This document shows, piece by piece, positions 22,992 through 33,960 of a stretch of 64,000 nt of DNA. Every line of letters begins with the position of its first letter. The first letter of the stretch is position 1. The notes beneath the pieces were generated by a model, which had not been told where the DNA came from, did no database searches, and was given only the letters and a program-made list of their open reading frames with translations. The DNA lies in contig JBITNC010000001.1 of NCBI GenBank assembly GCA_050084985.1, forward strand, positions 147,002,001 through 147,066,000. The letters run 5' to 3'. The position numbers and the translations under genes are program-made. The stretch is from Nageia nagi. Taxonomy: Eukaryota > Pinophyta.

Positions 22992-24070
22992 ATGGGTGCT
23001 AGAACTGAATATCTAGCTAGGCATGAAAACAGGACTCACAAATATTGTCTAGATGTGCATGCTTACTTTAGTGAATCTATGGAGGATAAAATTGAAGGTT
23101 TGGGAGAATTTCCATTTTTTACACCATTAGAATCAAAAATGACTTGGTTGAATGAAGAGATAGATGAGGTCAATATTGGTTCTCAAGAGACACTGCAATT
23201 CTTAAAAATGGGTAAGCTCCTTGAGGAACCTTTGCAAAATGAGTTGATTCAATCCTTTCATGACTATTCTAAATTATTTTCATTTTCATCTAAAGATATG
23301 CTACATTATATAAAAATTTTGTAGTACATAACTTGGTTTTTGAGAAAGGAGTAGTTTCTGTAAAGCAAAAACCAAGGAAGATACCTTTTTAGATTTCTTT
23401 ACTAGTTAAGAAGGAAATAGAGAAACTATTAGAAGTTGCTTTTATTAGACCCATTTATTATTCAGAGTGGATGGCCAATGTAGTTCTAGTAAAGAAACCT
23501 ATAGGTGAAATTTGAGTATATAATAATTTCAAAAATCTCAATAAATCATGTTCGAAAGATGACTTCCCACTACCCAAAATAGATATGATCATTTACTATT
23601 TGGCAGGTTATTAGGTGTTATCATTTATGGATGGATTTTCAGGATATAATCAAACCAAAATCAAGGAAAGTGATCAGCATAAAATAGTCTTTAGGAGTCC
23701 TTGGGGAATCTTTTACTACAAGGTAATGCCATTTGGTCTTAAGAATGTAGGGGCCACATATCAAAGAGCAATGATAGCTATGTTTCATGACTTCATTCAT
23801 AAAATAGTAGAGGTCTATGTAGATGATATCTTGATAAAGTCAAAGAATAAAGAAGATCATGTTAAGGATATAAAAGTAACATATGAAAGGATGAAGAATT
23901 ACAAGTTAATAATCAAGCCTCAAAAATGTTTATTTGGAGTATCATCAGGAAAACTCTTAGGGCAAATTGTCTCTAGGAGGGGAGTTGAAGTGGATCCAAA
24001 GAAAATTAAAGCCATCACAAAAATGTCTCCTACAAATCTTAAGCAATATGAGAAGCCTTCAAGGTAAGAT
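22992..24070 (+). pseudogene. E3 reverse transcriptase (broken)
   Basis: The pre-RT segment has GSQETLQFLKMGKLLEEPLQ (22992-23324), then EKLLEVAFIRPIYYSEWMAN. The 23615-24067 frame is open for 150 codons: FMDGFSGYNQ, VFRSPWGIFYYKVMPFGLKN, GATYQRAMIAMFHDF, the catalytic VYVDDILIKS and KCLFGVSSGKLLGQIVSRRG. YVDD is intact. Stops at about 23322, 23390, 23515 and 23612 break the N-terminal half. Confidence 0.9.
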
Positions 24071-24103
24071 TTAAGTTGTTAGAATATTTATTTATAAATT
24101 AAT

Positions 24104-24509
24104 AGATAATATAGCTCCTATGTCTCATTTACTTAAGAAAGAAGTTGAGTTTAAATGGGATGTTAAGTGTCAAGAAGCATTTGATAGAATAAAAGATTAT
24201 TTGCTATATCCATCGGTATTAGCTTCATATAGGCATGGAGAACCTCTTTGGCTCTATGTCTTAGCTATAGAACATGAATTTGGGGTAATATTAGCAAAGA
24301 AAGAAGAAGATGGTAAAGAGAGAGCAGTCTATTTTATTAACAAAACATTGAACGAATATAAAACCACGTACACACCCATTGAGAAGTTATGTCAATGTAT
24401 AGTATTTGCTACTGAGAGGTTGAGGCATTATATGATCAATAACACAACACATGTACTTACTCAAGTAAACCCATTAATATATTTTATGTCAAAACCATGC
24501 CTCAATTAA
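24104..24509 (+). pseudogene. E3 RNase H (first)
   Basis: Reads MSHLLKKEVEFKWDVKCQEA and then LWLYVLAIEHEFGVILAK, GKERAVYFINKTLNEYKTTY, PIEKLCQCIVFATERLRHYM. This is the standard Ty3/gypsy RNase H following RT; the first Asp position shows LYVLAIE rather than the usual D, as is common in Tat elements. Ends at a stop before the second RNase H. Confidence 0.85.
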
Positions 24510-24719
24510 GGTTAGCAAAATGGATCATGCTAATTCATGAGTTTGACCTCAAGCTTATGAAATAAAAATTAGTTAAAGGGTAGGCAGTCATAGATTTTAT
24601 TACAAAATTTTCCATAGAAGATAGTACAAAACTCAAAGAAGAATTTTAGGTTGAATGTGATTTGGTAGAAACCAAATACCACCCATGGCCTTATTCTAAA
24701 GAAAATAGGAATGCTGACA

Positions 24720-25135
24720 TTCCTCTTTTAGAGGTTTTAGAATGCTGAAAAATGTATTTTGATAGATCATGATGTATGCAAGGTTCAAGAGTAAGAATAG
24801 CATTAATATTTCCTCAAAATGATGTTATTCCCATGTCATACAAATTATCATTTGAATGTACTAACAATATGGTAGAATATAAATCTCTCGTATTAGGATT
24901 AAAAGTAGCTATAGAGATTGGTATTACACATTTGCATATTTATGGGGATTCATAGTTGATAGTGAATCAAGTTAATGAGATCTATAACACCAAGGATGAA
25001 AAGCTTATTCCATATAAAGTTCTTGTTACAAAACTCCTTACTTGATTTGAAGAGTATTAATTAAAAAATATTCCAAGGAACAATAACAAGTTGGCTGATG
25101 TAATGGCAAGTGCAGTTTCACTTATACTAATTGAG
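24720..25135 (+). pseudogene. E3 second (archaeal-type) RNase H
   Basis: KMYFDRS, then YKLSFECTNNMVEYKSLVLG, LHIYGDS, LIVNQVNEIYNTKDEKLIPY and IPRNNNKLADVMASA. The D..E..D..D set is present, with a stop at 24767 just after the first Asp. This domain between RNase H and integrase is the hallmark of the Tat lineage. Confidence 0.85.
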
Positions 25136-25299
25136 ATAGAAAGTAGGGAGACTACTTTCACTATTAAGAATTTAGGAGCTCTATAAATTGATAAAGAGGA
25201 CTTGAAAATGTTATGTGTTGTTAAAAAGATTGGTTATTAGGTAAGTCCTTGGTACCAACACATATTCATATATTTGAAGGATAACTTTATTGATGATGT

Positions 25300-26509
25300 G
25301 CTTGATAAGAGAGAATAGATTAGAATAAAAAGGTTTGCTATGAAATATGTTATCATTGGTGATATACTTTATAGAAGATCATTTAATGGTATTATTTTGA
25401 GATGTCTTCATGATGAGAAGATTGAAACAGCATTAGAGCATGATCATGGAGGGGCATGTGGAGGTCATTTCAATGGAAGATCAATTTATGGCAAGTTGAT
25501 TAGGATGGGTTATTGGTGACCCACCATGGAACATGATTGTTATGAACATGTAAAGAAGTGTGAACAATATCAAAAGCATGCACACTTAGAATTAACACCT
25601 ACTCAAGAGTTGAACTATGTCACATCACCATGGCCTTTTTCAATGTGGGCTTTGGATTTTATGGGTGTTATCAATCCTCTATCTAGTGAGGGGCACAAGT
25701 TTATCTTGGTTGCCACCGAATACTACACTAAATGGGTTGAGGCAATTCCTTTGAAGATAGATATACAAAAACATGTTATTAATTTCATCAAGGAATATAT
25801 AATTTATAGATTTGGTATACCTCAGAAGTTGATCATGGATAATGGTGTAAATTTTATAGGAAAAGATATCAGAGAATTTTGTAAAAAGATGAAGGTTGAA
25901 TATAGATTTTCTTTAGTTTACTATTCTTAAGGGAATGGACAAGATGAAGCAACAAATAAAATAATTAAGAATATATTGGCAAAAACTATTAAAAATAATG
26001 GTAGAGATTGGCATGATCAATTACCATATGCCTTATGGGCATATAGAACAACTGAAAGAATAGCAACAGGTGCTACTCCATACTCTCTTGTGTATGATGA
26101 TGAAGCAATCATTCCACTTGAAATTGAAATTCCTTCTTTGAGAATTGCACTCAAAGATATCATGAAGGGACCACAAAAATGGGAAGAAATATTAAATTAT
26201 CTAGAGGCATTATATGAGAAAAGAATTAATGCATTAGAGCATCTTAGAACATATCAGCAAAGAATAAAGAGGCCCTATGGAAAGAAAATGGTGCCTAAAG
26301 CATTTGAGGTTGGAGATATGGTTCTCCAAGAGAATTTTTCTAACAATATAGTAAAAGATGAACTTAAAAAAAATTTTGAACCAAATTGGGTTGGCCAATA
26401 CTTCATCATAGAGGTCTTTGGAAGAGGTGCATATAGATTGTCTACATTGGATGGGGAGGTTCTCAAAAATCCCATTAATGTTAGGCACCTAAAGAAGTAT
26501 CACATCTAG
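25300..26509 (+). pseudogene. E3 integrase (broken, large parts open)
   Basis: HHCC region: HDHGGACGGHFNGRSIYGKL and CYEHVKKCEQYQKH, where the last Cys has become Tyr. Catalytic core: MWALDFMGVINPLSSEGHKF (Asp), LIMDNGVNFIGKDI (Asp), GNGQDEATNKIIKN (Glu). The frames 25526-25930 and 25976-26509 are open and separated by a single stop at 25928. The C-terminal part has PYALWAYRTTERIATGATPY and ends NPINVRHLKKYHI. No chromodomain. Confidence 0.9.
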
Positions 26510-27269
26510 GTAACTTGTGCATCATCCCATGAATCTCTTTTCATAAAAATGTTACTACAAGAATAAGCATGAAATAAATGGCACAAAAATCCAAAAATAG
26601 AAGGTCATTTTAGTATCATAAGAAGAGCACCATCACTCCAATTTAATAGAAAAGAATCGCTCATAGTCCTATTGTACAATCAAAAATAGCAGAAATAAAT
26701 ATCATTAGATACCCCTTGGTGTGGAGTTTCAACTTCTAGATCATAAGATTTGCATGCCTCTTGGTGTATATTTTTAGCTCATATCATTATCCTAGCTTCA
26801 TGCCTATTGGTGTAGAGTTTTAGCTCTCATCATCATTTCATACCTCTTGTTGCAGAGTTAAGCTTCCACAAGATCAATGTATAGGATCATCAATGACATG
26901 AGATGGTTGTACTCCACATATCAAAATAAATCAAAAATATGGATAATTATCATTGGTGACCTCTTGGTAGATGGCTATGGACCTTAGAACTCTTTCTCTT
27001 GTAGGTTATCATTGAAGCTCATGCTACACATCAAAATCAAATAGGGGCAACATGATGGATATCATATGAGAGGTTTTCTTAAAATCATACCTTTTTTCAA
27101 TATGATTTCTTATCTTTCTTATATCTTTATCATAGTTTGGTATCAAAATAGATTGATTAGTGTTGGTATTATGCTTTTCCATACTTATCAGTATTTGATT
27201 GCTATGACACCTTGGTTATACTTTTAATGAAAAATCTCAATGCACCTAGTGATTTTCAATTTCTCATCC
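26510..27269 (+). other. E3 3' untranslated region with ~45 bp tandem repeat
   Basis: No coding potential. Four degenerate copies of a unit beginning ATGCCTCTTGGTGTAGAGTT start near 26709, 26755, 26800 and 26840. Confidence 0.7.
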
Positions 27270-27282
27270 AAAGTGGGGCATC
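27270..27282 (+). other. Polypurine tract of E3
   Basis: AAAGTGGGGCATC immediately before the 3' LTR; primer for plus-strand synthesis. E1 has the similar ATTGGGGCATC before its 3' LTR at 40013. Confidence 0.7.
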
Positions 27283-28070
27283 TATTATCACATAAAATTA
27301 ATTTATGCATTTAATTTAATACATTCGAAAGTATGTTACCATGCTTACATGTATAGTTCAAGAATAGTTATGATATTTTGGATATGATCAATATATATCA
27401 TTGACTTACTATATTCTTGTTTATGTAGGTACATGTCGACCTAAGGAGTAGGTCATATTATTATCTATATAAATAGGGATCTAATAGTAAGTCCACATCA
27501 AGGAGATACATGATCCCATATCTGGTCTTGATGATGGTAGTCCTTTAGGTGTCTCCTAACACCACCATTCAAGGCTAAGTTTATGTACTTCCTTATGCGA
27601 GTTTCTTGACAATTCTAAGCTTTTTTGAGTATCAAATTGAGACCATTGAGAGTTTGTGTGGAGGCATAGAGTTGGTTCAAAATGGACTACCATATAATAA
27701 AGATTGTCGATGCTCCTTGTAGATGAAAGTAGACTGTTAATGCTCCTTTTGAGCATGAAATAGACTGCTTGTAGGCCTCTTTTTGGATCATCTTGCTCCA
27801 TGATTTTGGGTGTATATTTTGTTAGTTGTTGAGGCCTTATCACTATGTTCTATTCATCCATATTAGGTGCACTCCATGAGGTAAGTACACAAATTCAATC
27901 TTGTTTGGTAATGTCATTTCAATTCCAATTATTTGTTATCTTCTATATCAACTTATCTTATTATAGATTGCTATCTATTAGCTCATAATTTACAAATAGA
28001 TATATGTATTTTTTGGGACTATAGATATTTCAATTATTTGCATTCTCAAAAACACTTATATTTGTAAATA
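27283..28070 (+). repeat. E3 3' LTR
   Basis: 788 bp, TATTATCACATAAAA ... TTTGTAAATA. Both terminal dinucleotides have decayed by transition (TG to TA, CA to TA). Pairs with 19779-20563. Confidence 0.95.
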
Positions 28071-28323
28071 AAGGGTGATAATCATCTCACCCATCAATAG
28101 GTGGAATGTGGTGATGTCATCACACCAATGCTCCATAAAGGTAGTTAGAAAGTACTTGTCATACGAGATACATATGATCCCCCTTAGGTGACTAAGCTTG
28201 GATGTCTCTAGCCATCCTCTCTCATCTAGAGCTAGAAAAATGTTCACAACCACATCCATAGCTAGAATCCATGGCTCACACGTCATCAAGTAGGCTTGGT
28301 CTTGCATCCAAGTCAAACACAAA
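28071..28323 (-). pseudogene. PMD gene, N-terminal part of domain, antisense in E1
   Basis: Minus-strand frame: FLALDERGWLETSKLSHLRG, then YDKYFLTTFMEHWCDDITTF, then HLLMGEMIITL, ending at the E3 insertion site. ALVERWRPETHTFHLPxGExTxTL is the conserved start of the plant mobile domain. The frame continues at 19773 on the other side of E3 when one AAGGG copy is removed. Upstream (higher coordinates) a TGATGCAG acceptor at 28324-28331 suggests that this is an internal exon. Confidence 0.75.
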
Positions 28324-28537
28324 CTGCATCAGTAACATGAAATATATCAATAATGTGTAATCTCAAAACTTAAAAGCTACAAACTTAAATTGTGTTACTT
28401 TTCATGTTATTTTTGAAAACTTATGATGTATTTTTCATAACTTGCAAGTGCATATGTATCAATTTAACCCATATATGTGATCTTTTATCTTTTATTTTTT
28501 AAATTCATCCCATTGGTAATGTAAAATGAATACTCAC
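28324..28537 (-). other. Candidate intron of the PMD gene
   Basis: On the minus strand, CAG/GTGAGT at 28532-28540 and TGATGCAG at 28324-28331 would bound a 214-nt AT-rich intron. Both sites fit plant consensus. Splicing is inferred, not shown. Confidence 0.4.
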
Positions 28538-29039
28538 CTGTATGTGCTCTTTTACTCGATACCCTTTCATGCCTTTAACAATGTGTCATCGCTTCATTCC
28601 AACACTACCACTAGGTTCATAGCTTCATTTATTTTCAAATTTGTTACCTAAATTTTTCTCTTTTCATGCATGCAATAAAAATATTTATCATTCTCTACAA
28701 TAAAATATAAATTATAAAAATCCCCCTTAGGACAAATTGGTAAAAACTAAAATGCAATAATTGTTAAATTTTACTTTACCTTTTGTGTTCTTGAAAATTG
28801 TTGCTCTTTTTCACTTCATGGTTGTGGCACAAACTCGAAAAAATTTTCCTTTTCTAAAAATTACTTTCTTATCCTAGTGATCGCACCATGTTCCTAGTGC
28901 TTCCACTAGGTTATAATGATAATTTAAGGTGCATTATCTTTTTTGTACTTTTGTGTACATTTGAATGTGAAAAAACATCTCTTCTTTTCATTTATGTATC
29001 ATAATTGATCAAAAATAAAATGAACTCTTATTTTGCATA
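28538..29039 (-). other. Possible upstream exon(s) and leader of the PMD gene
   Basis: The 60 bases before the GTGAGT donor read GMKGYRVKEHIQ in one frame, but short open frames here are not conclusive. Another donor-like AAAAGGTAAAG lies near 28770. Treated as the 5' part of the antisense gene only by position. Confidence 0.3.
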
Positions 29040-29727
29040 GCTTATCATGTTTAAAAAAAATTATAAATATATTTTAAATATGATAATCTCAATTTCTTTT
29101 ATCATAAATGCATGTCATTATTATGCTTATCACTATACATTGCTCATATATTTAAGATAATGTTGTATTAATAAAATTACTTATCAAATGATTCATTGTG
29201 TATCTTATCAAGAATTACTTTTCAATGAACATTATAATGAATTGTACATAATTTCTTATCAGTATATTTTGCATAATTGATTATCATATATGTTGCTTGT
29301 CATGCTTATCATGCTTTGCTTAACACTTGCTTATCAAAATATTGTTTATCATTCCTTGACTAAATGGATTGCTTATCATATGATTAAAATATTTTCATAT
29401 CACATTATTTCTTATCATTTTCCTCCTTTGTAAGAAAGAGGCACTCTTATCAACAAAATCCATGTAAAGATGATGGTTTGAGGTACCAAGCTAGTCACTC
29501 ATATCATTGTCCTCCTTTGTAAGAAAGGGGCACTCTTATAAGCAAATATATGGAAACATGATGGCTTGGGAAACCAAGATGATCATTTTTATCTTTTAAC
29601 AACTTTGTAAGGAAGGGTAAATCTTATCATGTGGTACATTTGTAAGGAAGTACCATTCATATCAAAATCCATGGCAACATAGTGGCTTGGGCAACCAAGT
29701 TGATCAATCTAAATTGTTTATCAACTT
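29040..29727. repeat. E1 region upstream of PMD gene: clustered TTATCA motifs and ~90 bp tandem repeat
   Basis: TTATCA (TGATAA on the minus strand) occurs about 15 times. From 29422 on, a unit CCTCCTTTGTAAGAAAG..GGCACTCTTAT.. ATGATGGCTTGGG..ACCAAG is repeated about three times. This sits 5' of the antisense PMD gene and 3' for E1. Confidence 0.7.
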
Positions 29728-29848
29728 TGTTAGAATTTGTAACCTTTACTTAGTTTAGTAAGATTATTCTCTCTTCTTTAGGTTAGAGGATAATTATTTA
29801 TTCTCATTTGTCCTCTTATGGATTTTTTGTATTATTCTCATAAATATG
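29728..29848 (+). repeat. E5 5' LTR, first segment
   Basis: TGTTAGAATTTGTAACC to the E4 insertion point. Matches the first part of 39056-39663, which is longer by an extra piece near 39140-39170. Confidence 0.85.
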
Positions 29849-30259
29849 TGTTAGGATCCCACATCTTAACATTTTAGTGTTAGTATTAGTATTTTAATTA
29901 AATTGTTGGCCTATATTGTAAACTGTAATATTGTGATTGTAAGGGTGAGGCCTAATTTTGCATGACCATTAGGGTTAGAGTTAGTATATTATAAATTGGT
30001 AGAAGTGTGTGGAGAAAAGGCATATTGAACATTATTTTCACTTTTGGAGTTGTAAGGAGTAGCCCCCTCAAAGTGACCTATGATTTTGTTACTATTCAGT
30101 AAAATCCTATCCTTATCTGCTTATTGTTGCTATTTCATATTCTATTTATTAGCGCATGCTCTATTATTTTCACTAGATTAGTTGTTATTTTTTTATTTCA
30201 AATTGATATTCATTATATTTTTGTAATATTTCCCTTTTCATATTTATAGCATTGGAACA
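29849..30259 (+). repeat. E4 5' LTR
   Basis: 411 bp, TGTTAGGATCCCACATC ... TTGGAACA. TGGTATCAG of a tRNA-Met-type primer site begins at 30262. TATATTATAAATT near 29985 could be the core promoter. Confidence 0.95.
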
Positions 30260-31079
30260 TCTGGTATCAGATCTCTTTCTAGGGCCATTCTACTATAGGA
30301 AAAAAAATTTAGAGGTCTAAGTTAGAAACCCTATACTAGGGGATTTAAAATATCCAAGAGGATCTATCATTTTTGGCTAAGCACACTTGCCCATAAAGCT
30401 ATGTGTGAAATGAGGTGCAAAACACTTTGCACCAATACCTAGGCCTCAAACAAAACCTTACATGGAATTAGACTCCACGTACCAAAGGGTATATCAAAGA
30501 CTATTTAAGCTATAAATGAAAACTAGGTAGGAAGCTATGTCGATTATTTGTAAACTGTAGTGCACCAGTAAGTGCTGCTGGAAAGTTACTTATCATAGAA
30601 GCCATCTTTGCAGCCTCTTTCCTTGTGAAAGTTGGATAGGAGGGGTGTTTAGAAAAGCCTATATAGTAGATAATCCTTACCCTAGAATCATTCCTTTGCA
30701 CAAAAAACCTTGATTCGAGAAGCAAAATGTATGACATGCAATTTTTTAGAGCTACCAAAAATAGCAATTTAGAAGTAGCAAAAACTTCAGAGCTAAATAA
30801 CTAAAAATCTATACCATTTTAACAATTGTTAACAAAAGCAGATAGACCCACAGATGTAAAAAAGAGTTTAAAAGTTTGAAAATCATCATTAAGAGGCCTA
30901 ACCCATTATGATCATCTTTTCAAGCTAATCGTTTTGATATATTACACTTATACACTTTTTTGGGTACTTTCTAAAAATAGTAGTTTGTGAAAATAGTAGT
31001 TTCCAAAAATAACAACTTTAGAGATAATAGTTTCTATAAATGGCACCTAAGATAAGATCCTAAACAACAACACAAGTTG
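30260..31079 (+). other. E4 primer site and leader
   Basis: CTGGTATCAGATC at 30261 is the primer-binding site. No frame of useful length follows before gag; the region holds several stops in all frames. Confidence 0.6.
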
Positions 31080-31995
31080 ATCCTACCATGAAGACATTTA
31101 AAACTATGATCGAACAAATGGTAGATACACTTACCAGTAAATTAAAGGTAGAAATTTGATAAATATAGATCCAAATACAAACCCTTGATAGTAAATGTGA
31201 TAGTGTCCAACTAAGTATTAGTCATACCAATAATGCATCTAGTTCATAGTAATCAAGGCAATCAAGAAATCCATAGGGGTATCATCATAACTTTTAGGAC
31301 CAATAAGGTGATTTCATTCTTCCCCACATAACTAAATTAGATTTTTCCCAATTTGATAGAGATCCACTAGCTAGATTTATAAGTCTAAATAGTATTTCAT
31401 ATTGAACCAAATTCCAAAAGATTTGAAGGTGCACATGGCAACTTTTCATTTGGATCATGAGGCTCTCCAATGGCACCAGTGGTACTCAAAAACACATCTT
31501 GATCCTTCATGGGATGAATTTACTCAACAATTATTGATCTATTTTGGTCTTAGTGACTATAAAGATTTCATAGGGGCATTGACCAAGTTACATCAAAACA
31601 CAACAATCAAAGAATCCCAAAATCAATTTGAGAAATTGGAAAATCACATAGAGGAGTTAGATGATGCATTTTTCACAAGTTGTTTTATTAGTGGATTAAA
31701 GGAGAAAATTAAACTAGAGGTCAAAATGTTTAATCCCAAAACTATGATGGATGCTATTGCTTTGGCAAAGCTCACTGATAATAAAGCTAGTGCTCATTGA
31801 TGAAATGTAAGACCTCCATTCATAAAAATGCATAATATTTACCATTCCTCTAATAACATAAGTGTGGCACCATCGAATCGCATAATGTAAAATAAGAAGT
31901 TGACATGGAAGGAAATGGAATAGCATCAAAAGAAAGGTTTGTGCTATAATTATAATGAGAAATTTATTCGTGGGCATCGTTGTACTCAAAAAATG
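31080..31995 (+). pseudogene. E4 gag (broken)
   Basis: The start near 31090 reads MKTFKTMIEQMVDTLTSKLK. The frame 31402-31800 is open and gives NQIPKDLKVHMATFHLDHEA, LQWHQWYSK, SWDEFTQQLLIYFGLSDYKD, FISGLKEKIKLEVKMFNPKT: the chromovirus gag core. After a stop, GLCYNYNEKFIRGHRC near 31937-31984 is the zinc knuckle with the second Cys replaced by Tyr or Asn. Particle protein. Confidence 0.85.
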
Positions 31996-32739
31996 TTATA
32001 TTTGCTTGATGCTGATGCTCATAATGAGAAGGAAGATGAGAGTGTACTTGAAGAGCCTACAAAGGAAATTTCAAATGAGAAGGCCTCGATTATCTCTTAT
32101 AGTGCATTAGTAGGAATTACTACCCTTCAAACTATGAAGGTCAAAGGGTTTTTTAAAAAGCACCCTTTCATAATATTGTTGGATTCGTGAAGTACTCATA
32201 ATTTCATTTATCCATGGATGGTTAAGGTTGCTAACTATTACATCCACCTTACAAATAATTTTGAGGTTATGGTTGGTAATGGAGAAAAAATAACATGTAA
32301 AGGCACAAGTCAAAATGTCAAACTAAGCATGGACCACTATACTTTGAAAAGTGACATGTACGCTTTACCACTTGGGGGATGTGATATAGTTTTAGGGGTG
32401 CAATGGCTGAGGACTTTGGGCACCATGCAATGGAATTTTGTAGAGCTATGGATGAATTTCAAAATAGATGAATAAGAGCATACTCTCAAGGGATTATAGG
32501 GTGGACCTGTACAAATTCTAAGCTCACATCACATGGAAAAGATCCTACAAAAAATTAGAAAGGAGATGCTAACATAGTTATACTCTTTATCAATCACCAA
32601 ATCTAAAGTCATAGAGCCTAAGGATCTACAGCCCATCTTAAGTAGGCATGCAAATACCTTTAAGGAACCAATGGGCTTACCACCCCAGTGATCACATGAT
32701 CATGCTATCTAGTTTGGTGCTAAAAAGTCACCCACCAAA
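31996..32739 (+). pseudogene. E4 protease (broken)
   Basis: IILLDS, stop, then STHNFIYPWMV at 32175-32220 is the D-S-G-S/T-H-N-F active site with the Gly codon turned into TGA. It continues LGGCDIVLGVQWLRTLGTMQ, the second conserved region of chromovirus protease. 32475-32739 is a degenerate linker to RT. Confidence 0.85.
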
Positions 32740-33405
32740 CATTTATCCTTATTAGTATCCTTATTTATAAAAAAGTGAAATTAAGAAATTGGTTAAGGAA
32801 CTGTTGGATGCAAGAGTAATTTGACCTAGCGTAAGCCCATATTATTCTCCAATTATATTGGTTTGTAAGAAAGATGGTTCATGGCATATGTGTGAATTTT
32901 AGGGCCCTCAACAAAATTACCATCAAGGATAAATTTCCCATACCAATTATTGATGAATTATTAGATGAACTGCATGGGGCAAGATATTTTTTCAAGTTGG
33001 ACTTGCAATCTGGGTATCACCAAATCCACCTCAAAGAGGAGGATATACCAAAAAATGCATTTTGCATCCATGAGGGCCATTATGAGTTCTTGATCATGCC
33101 TTTTGGTCTCACAAATGCTCTATCCACATTTAAAAGTTCAATGAATTAGGTGTTTCATTCGTTCCTCATGAAGTTCATTTTAGTTTTCTTTGGTGATATC
33201 TTGATCTACAATAAGACATGGTAAGAACATGTGGCACATGTTGACCAAACCTTACAAATTTTGAAGGAACACCAGCTATATGCAAAAAAATCAAAATGTT
33301 CATTTGGTAAGAGGAAAATTCACTACTTAGGCCATATTATATCTATAGAGGGAGTTAAAGTGGATCCATAAAAGATTATTAACATGCAGAACTGGTCTAT
33401 TCCTA
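32740..33405 (+). pseudogene. E4 reverse transcriptase with mutated active site
   Basis: [60 protein letters not shown], then VFFGDILIY at 33183-33210, where F/Y-x-D-D is expected: the first catalytic Asp is Gly. KSKCSFGKRKIHYLGHIIS follows. Stops at 32815, 33148 and 33222. Inactive as it stands. Confidence 0.9.
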
Positions 33406-33960
33406 CATCTTTAAAAAGTATTTGAGGATTCTTAGAGTTAATAAGTATTATAGGAAATTTGTGAAGGATTATAGTAAGATTACAACACTTCTTACCATGT
33501 TATTGAAAATGAATGTATTCCAATGGTCCCCTCAAGCTAAGGTAGCTTTCTTTAAGCTCAAGGAGACGATGTGTACCACCCCAATATTAGTAATGCTAGA
33601 TTTTTCTAAAACCTTTATGATAGAAAGTGATGCTTTTGGAGTAGGAATCAAGGCAATATTGATGGAGGTGTGGCATCTCTTAGCATTCACTAGTAGAGCA
33701 CTCTTTGATAAAAATTTGGGTAAATTCACTTATGAAAAAGAAATGCTTACTATTATTCATGCAGTTCAACATTGGAGACCATATCTCATTGGTCACCATT
33801 TCATCATCCTCACAGATCATCATAATTTGAAATTTTTTATTGAGTAATGCATTTTTATGCCTAAGCAATAAAAATGGGTGACCAAACTATTAGGGTATGA
33901 TTATGAGATAGTATATCGTAAAGATAAAGAGAATGTGGTTATTGATACTTTGTCTAGAAA
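33406..33960 (+). pseudogene. E4 RNase H
   Basis: The open frame 33422-33847 gives LRVNKYYRKFVKDYSKITTL, VFQWSPQAKVAFFKLKETMC, FMIESDAFGVGIKAILM (catalytic Asp), SRALFDKNLGKFTYEKEMLT (Glu) and ILTDHHNLKFF (Asp). Then, after a stop, VTKLLGYDYEIVYRKDKENV with VIDTLSRK (last Asp). Good chromovirus RNase H with few breaks. Confidence 0.9.

Larger units (their letters stand above)
19779..28070 (+). mobile_element. E3: 8.3 kb Tat-like Ty3/gypsy element
   Basis: LTRs 19779-20563 and 27283-28070 with a perfect TSD AAGGG (19774-19778, 28071-28075). Order: primer-site-like sequence, gag, protease, RT, RNase H, archaeal-type RNase H, integrase, 3' UTR with tandem repeat, polypurine tract. Diagnostic: two RNase H domains, the second between RNase H and integrase, as described for Tat elements. 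The LTRs look about 90% identical by eye. Inserted in the PMD gene of E1, in opposite orientation to it. Confidence 0.95.

Noticed and set aside
18260-28800. PMD gene as a working host gene (MAIN/MAIL1 orthologue)
   Set aside because: It has several in-frame stops, at least two frameshifts and an 8.3 kb insertion, and it lies inside a retroelement.
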